This document shows positions 60,620 through 64,000 of a DNA stretch of 64,000 bases, piece after piece. The translations under genes were made by a program, and so were the position numbers. The notes under the pieces are model-generated. The model did no database searches. It was not told the DNA's origin and saw only the letters and a program-made list of their open reading frames with translations. Location of the stretch: contig JADJPS010000017.1 in assembly GCA_016713105.1 (NCBI GenBank), forward strand, positions 772,290 to 836,289, in the 5' to 3' direction. How positions within the stretch are numbered: the stretch's first letter is position 1; every line of letters begins with the position of its first letter. Origin of the DNA: Devosia sp. (GTDB taxonomy: Bacteria; Pseudomonadota; Alphaproteobacteria; Rhizobiales; Devosiaceae).

Positions 60620-61970
60620 GGGACGAACTCGAGCGAACCGACCAATCTGGGCTGATTTCTCGGTCTTGGGGTGGTGTTCGGATCCATGAGAGCTTTGTGA
60701 CGCCGAGGCGTGGGTCTTGTGCCGCGCCCAATGCTGATTGACGCGAGTGGCACCGCGAAACGTTGGGGTGCGCCGGAACGATCGGTGATCGTTGACGGGT
60801 GACTTCGATACGGAGTTTTATCATTGGAAGGTCATTGTTCATACTACGGCTTCGCCGTCTCTATCCAGCACTTTGGGGCGAACAGCGGGCTGAATGAGAT
60901 CGAGGATGCGCCGGCCCATCCTGGATCACTAGAGGAAGCTGAGTGTGAAAACCGATCGCCTGCATGACTGACATCACGAAGGGTCGGGAGTTTGGCGCCA
61001 ACGGTTTACGCCTAGCTGAGACCAACAGGAGGCGGGCTGGATTGAGCCGTTCCCGATACGGAGGACCGCCGGGTCAGGCTCGTAAGCCTGACGGTAGCGC
61101 ACCGGTAACGTTCGCTCGCATCTCGATGCGAGGCGCGCTCTGTCCAACGTGGCATTTGATTCAGTCCGGGATCAACCCACAAACAGGAACGCAAACCGAA
61201 ACTGGTATAGTAATGTTTTCGACGAAAAACACCAACCATCCCCCCCCGGAATTTCTGGGTGGATCGTCCAGACTTGCAGCGCCCATCTCTACAACGAGGA
61301 TTGGGGACGCCTTGGGAAAGTGACTCTAGATTCAGTTTAAGTTTTGTTTGCCTTATCCGCCGCTTCTGGATTTGGTATGCGTCAGGAGTTGTTTTTCAAT
61401 CGCTTCGAGAACCGTAAAATATGCGCCAAGGCGCAGACTTGAGCCCACATTCCTGCTGGTGTAAAACTTCTTCTCGTTCTGTCTGTTTGCGCCTGTAGGG
61501 GTGCAATTGGCTAACGATTAAAACCCCTTTCTTTTTGTTTCCTGAGCTCGGCAGATGACGACAACGAAATCGTTTCTTGAACAGTTTCATTTGTGGCTTC
61601 GTTCCGCTTTTCACGTTATATTTTGCGGAAAAGACCATGAAAATCGGACCCAATCTCAGCAAACTTCGCCATTTGCAATTATCATACATTTCCTTACTTT
61701 TTGCTGTAACAACCCCTTCCGCAATCCTTTAAGTTGTTTTGCTTTTGGCCACCCCAGATCCGCAGTTGCTGCCGACTGACAGCGGTAATACTCAGAGACT
61801 TTGTTGGCTACCTCGTCGTTATCTAGTCGCGTTCGGCTCAATAAAAATATATCGGATCCTTACGCGATGATCATGTCTTTAAGGTCGGATTTCGTTTCAA
61901 CTTCGTGGTTGGGGCGCTCATGGGTCAACCGTGGCAATCTCGTTGAGGTTCGGGCCGTAGAGACCGACGA
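60620..61970. other. AT-richer intergenic region without convincing genes
   Basis: About 1.35 kb between the polysaccharide operon (leftward) and the RepB-type genes (also leftward, ending at 61971). It is clearly richer in A and T than the flanks, especially 61300-61900. Short open frames are present on both strands but none has family similarity, a good ribosome binding site or sensible composition. No tRNA, RNA gene or terminator was recognised. It may hold upstream regulatory sequence, a decayed mobile element, or sequence of foreign origin. Confidence 0.4.
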
Positions 61971-63088
61971 TCAGCAGCAGGTCGCCACAACGCCGGCATG
62001 CGGATCCAGCTCCGCAGGGCGCTCAGGCTTTAGTTGGGGCCTCGACACCAGCGCCACCGCCTGCTGATCGGGCGTCCTTTCGGCCTTGATCCACAACGTG
62101 CCGTCGCCGCGCTCTGCCTGCTCGATGGCTTCTTCCATGCTGATGGTGTTCCACCAGCCGAACTGTTCAAGGATTTCTGGGCGTTGCGGCCGACCCAGAG
62201 CGCGGATGGCGTCGTTCTCGAGAACCTTCTTAAGGTAGCCCTTGGCACGACCAGGCTGGAGCAGCTCGAGCCATAGCTTTCCTCGGCGCGTTTGTATTTT
62301 CCTGGACCTGGCCTCATCTCGCGCTGGAGCTTGAGATCTGCAGAGGATCGCCCCTTTGGCTCATCGGGCTTTGGCGGCAGAGTCCGCCCGCTGTTCCGGC
62401 GGCGCGTCGCCTTCAGAAGCGCGTCGGCAGGGCGGCCGTGATCGAGTTTCGCGAGCAACCGTCAGCTCCACTTCCTCGATCTGACGGGCGGCCTTCATCT
62501 TGCGCAGGTGCCGCGTCGTCCGCGTGAACTGATGGTCCTGAGTAGTTCCACTGCGCCCTGGGGGAGATCCCGTGCAGGAGGTTTATACGGCTGTTGATGA
62601 TGGTTAGATTGACGCTGAAGGCGCGGGCCAGGCGTTCCTTGCTGGACCCTTTGCCACCGATCGCGCGACGCAGCATTGGTGCTCCTGCACCGTCGAGAGC
62701 CGGTTGATCCTGCGGGTTGTAGGTATAGGTCTCGAAATCCTTGGCGATCAGGCAGGTGCCGTGTCTTTGCCAAGCTCCTTCAGCGCCAGAACACGCAGGT
62801 TGCCATCAGCAGCAGGGTAGCCCGTGGCGTTCTGATCAGCTTGATGACCACGACAGGCTCGATAGCCCGATTTCGCGGATCGACGACACGATCTGGCGGG
62901 CTTCCGCGCGGAGTTCGCGCCGTCCGGCACCTTCTTGGATGGCGCGGCTCCTCGAGCGGATCTGCCAGGTCTCGAGATCAAACCCAGAGTGAGGTTCACG
63001 GCGCCTTGGGATAGGGCGCGTCGTCCTCTTGGGGCGTGGGCGGGGAAGGCTCCGGGAGAGCGGCTTGACGGGTGCTGTACTGGTTCAC
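61971..63088 (-). CDS. RepB-type ParB partition protein, second of tandem pair (frameshifted)
   Basis: About 372 residues. GTG 63088, with AGGAG upstream, gives MNQYSTRQAALPEPSPPTPQ. Pieces in different frames read LGFDLETWQIRSRSRAIQEG, REIGLIEPVVVIK, ADGNLRVLALKELGKDTA, AKDFETYTYNPQ and SKERLARAFSVNLTIINSRI NLLHG, which follow the order of RepB C-terminal-domain proteins (ParB fold then helix-turn-helix). The end is GTLWIKAERTPDQQAVALVS and TGA at 61973-61971. At least six frame changes. It probably binds parS-like sites in DNA partition or island maintenance. Confidence 0.65.
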
Positions 63089-63104
63089 GACAGGCTCCTA
63101 TGGT

Positions 63105-63919
63105 TCAGGCGGTTTCGATGCGGTCGGCGAGGTATTTGGGCAGCGTGTCGAGCCCTTCGGCGCGCAAAGCGTGACGAAGTTTTCATCGGCGAAGAGATGT
63201 CGGGCCCTGTCACCAGCAGAAAAGCTGCTGATGGGCGTGATCGGCCTTCGCATCAGCTTGTGCTGGCGGGCGACCCCGCGCTGATAGGTCTTGACCAGCG
63301 AACGCGCGGAATTCGGGAGCTTGGGGCGTTCGCCACAGGTGCGCGGACCCTTTCCCGACGCTTCTCGATAAGGCGCTTCGCTTCAGGCGATCTGGTGACC
63401 CCTTCAGCTGGCCAGTCTTGTGGCCTCTTCCAGCATGTCACCGAGGGTTTTCCATCATCATGCTTGGCGCGGGCGATCTCGAGCGCAGTGGTCAGCGGGA
63501 TGGTGCCGTTCTGTACCGCTTCAATCAGGCGCTCCTCCGCCTTTTCCAGCAGGAGACGATGTCGCGAACGTAGTTCTCGAAAGCCCCAACGCGCTGGATG
63601 TTGTCGATCGATAAAATCCCGGGCCAGCAGCAGTTCGATGTCGGCCAGGATTTCAGCGGTCGATGCCCACGCCGTGCAATGTTTTCTGCCAGCAGACATG
63701 ATGAAGGCATCTTCGTCGGTCACATTGACCACCAGTGCCGGGATGTAGGTTTCGCCCAAAAGCCGGAAGGCATTGAGCCGCCCTTCCCCGCAGACCAGAA
63801 GATAGGCGGGCGCCCCATCGGCGCCATCGCGCTCGGTCACGGTGATCGGCTTCTTGAGGCCGATGGCGCGATCGGTCGATCCGGACGAGCGTGACGCTCT
63901 CGGTGTGCCGGTCATCATC
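63105..63919 (-). CDS. RepB/ParB-type partition protein, first of tandem pair (frameshifted)
   Basis: ATG 63919 follows CAGGAGAAACCAG, giving a good start. Pieces are VTLVRIDR (ParB start), GLKKPITVTERDGADGAPAY, LLVCGEGRLNAFRLLGETYI PALVVNVTDEDAFIMS, FRELRSRHRLLLEKAEERLI and NGTIPLTTALEIARAKHDDG. The end is LRAEGLDTLPKYLADRIETA with TGA at 63107-63105. This matches a ParB/RepB/Spo0J-family protein. The region between VRIDR and GLKKPITV is about 20 residues shorter than expected, perhaps a deletion. The gene pair is typical of alphaproteobacterial replicons and islands. Confidence 0.7.
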
Positions 63920-64000
63920 TGGTTTCTCCTGCTTGGCTTCGTTATGTTTGTGCTTTGTTCTTTTACGCCTTCCCGCAATCCGCCGCTCACCTCCATTTCC

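Noticed and set aside
60576..60842. Minus-strand 88-codon frame just upstream of the polysaccharide operon
   Set aside because: It spans the candidate promoter and lacks a ribosome binding site and similarity.

Overview
The window looks like a GC-rich alphaproteobacterium, probably Hyphomicrobiales (Devosia/Rhizobium-like). The clues are the RepB-type ParB pair, the P4-type integrase, a lambda-GpA-type terminase joined to a contractile tail, and the Wbp/Gmd/Fcl polysaccharide genes. This is a family-level inference; there is no rRNA or tRNA gene to confirm it.

Layout. (1) 1-9036, minus strand: one arm of a prophage, with integrase at its right end, then an unknown gene, an AlpA-like regulator, a small ORF, an HNH protein, a small protein, DnaB-like helicase, replication organiser, ribbon-helix-helix protein and a very large virion protein that runs off the left edge. 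(2) 9611-12480, minus strand: a tightly packed unknown operon with ATGA overlaps, ending in a helix-turn-helix gene and a possible serine-recombinase remnant. (3) 12452-41782, plus strand: a continuous phage structural cassette: terminase, portal, gpW, S49 protease, two decoration proteins around the capsid, connector genes, baseplate V-W-J-I, about 8.7 kb of fibre genes, sheath, tube, E/E', tape measure, U, X, D, endolysin, nested spanins and holin. No integrase, repressor or replication gene is seen inside it. (4) 41871-60370, minus strand: a Wzx/Wzy-type surface-polysaccharide operon. It starts with a polyprenyl-phosphate sugar transferase and an RfaH/NusG-like antiterminator. It continues through UDP-diacetamido-uronate genes (WbpA/TviB, WbpB, WbpD, WbpE), a UDP-uronate epimerase, flippase, polymerase, glycosyltransferases, methyltransferases, an acetyltransferase and GDP-L-fucose genes. 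(5) About 60.6-61.97 kb: an AT-richer stretch with no convincing gene. (6) 61971-63919, minus strand: two tandem RepB/ParB-type partition genes.

Sequence quality decides how this window should be read. Many genes are interrupted by single-base insertions or deletions, often in G/C runs, while protein similarity and gene-end overlaps continue in the next frame. Several can be repaired exactly (3035-3200, 6427-6620, 38574-38803, 44748-45249). I therefore annotate reconstructed genes across the breaks and say where the frame changes. Most of these look like assembly or base-calling errors rather than real pseudogenes, but sequence alone cannot prove that.

How it works together: regions 1 and 3 are phage-derived and together with region 2 form an accessory block next to the polysaccharide locus. 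The phage fibre module and the polysaccharide genes may be functionally linked, because surface glycans are common phage receptors, but that link is inference.
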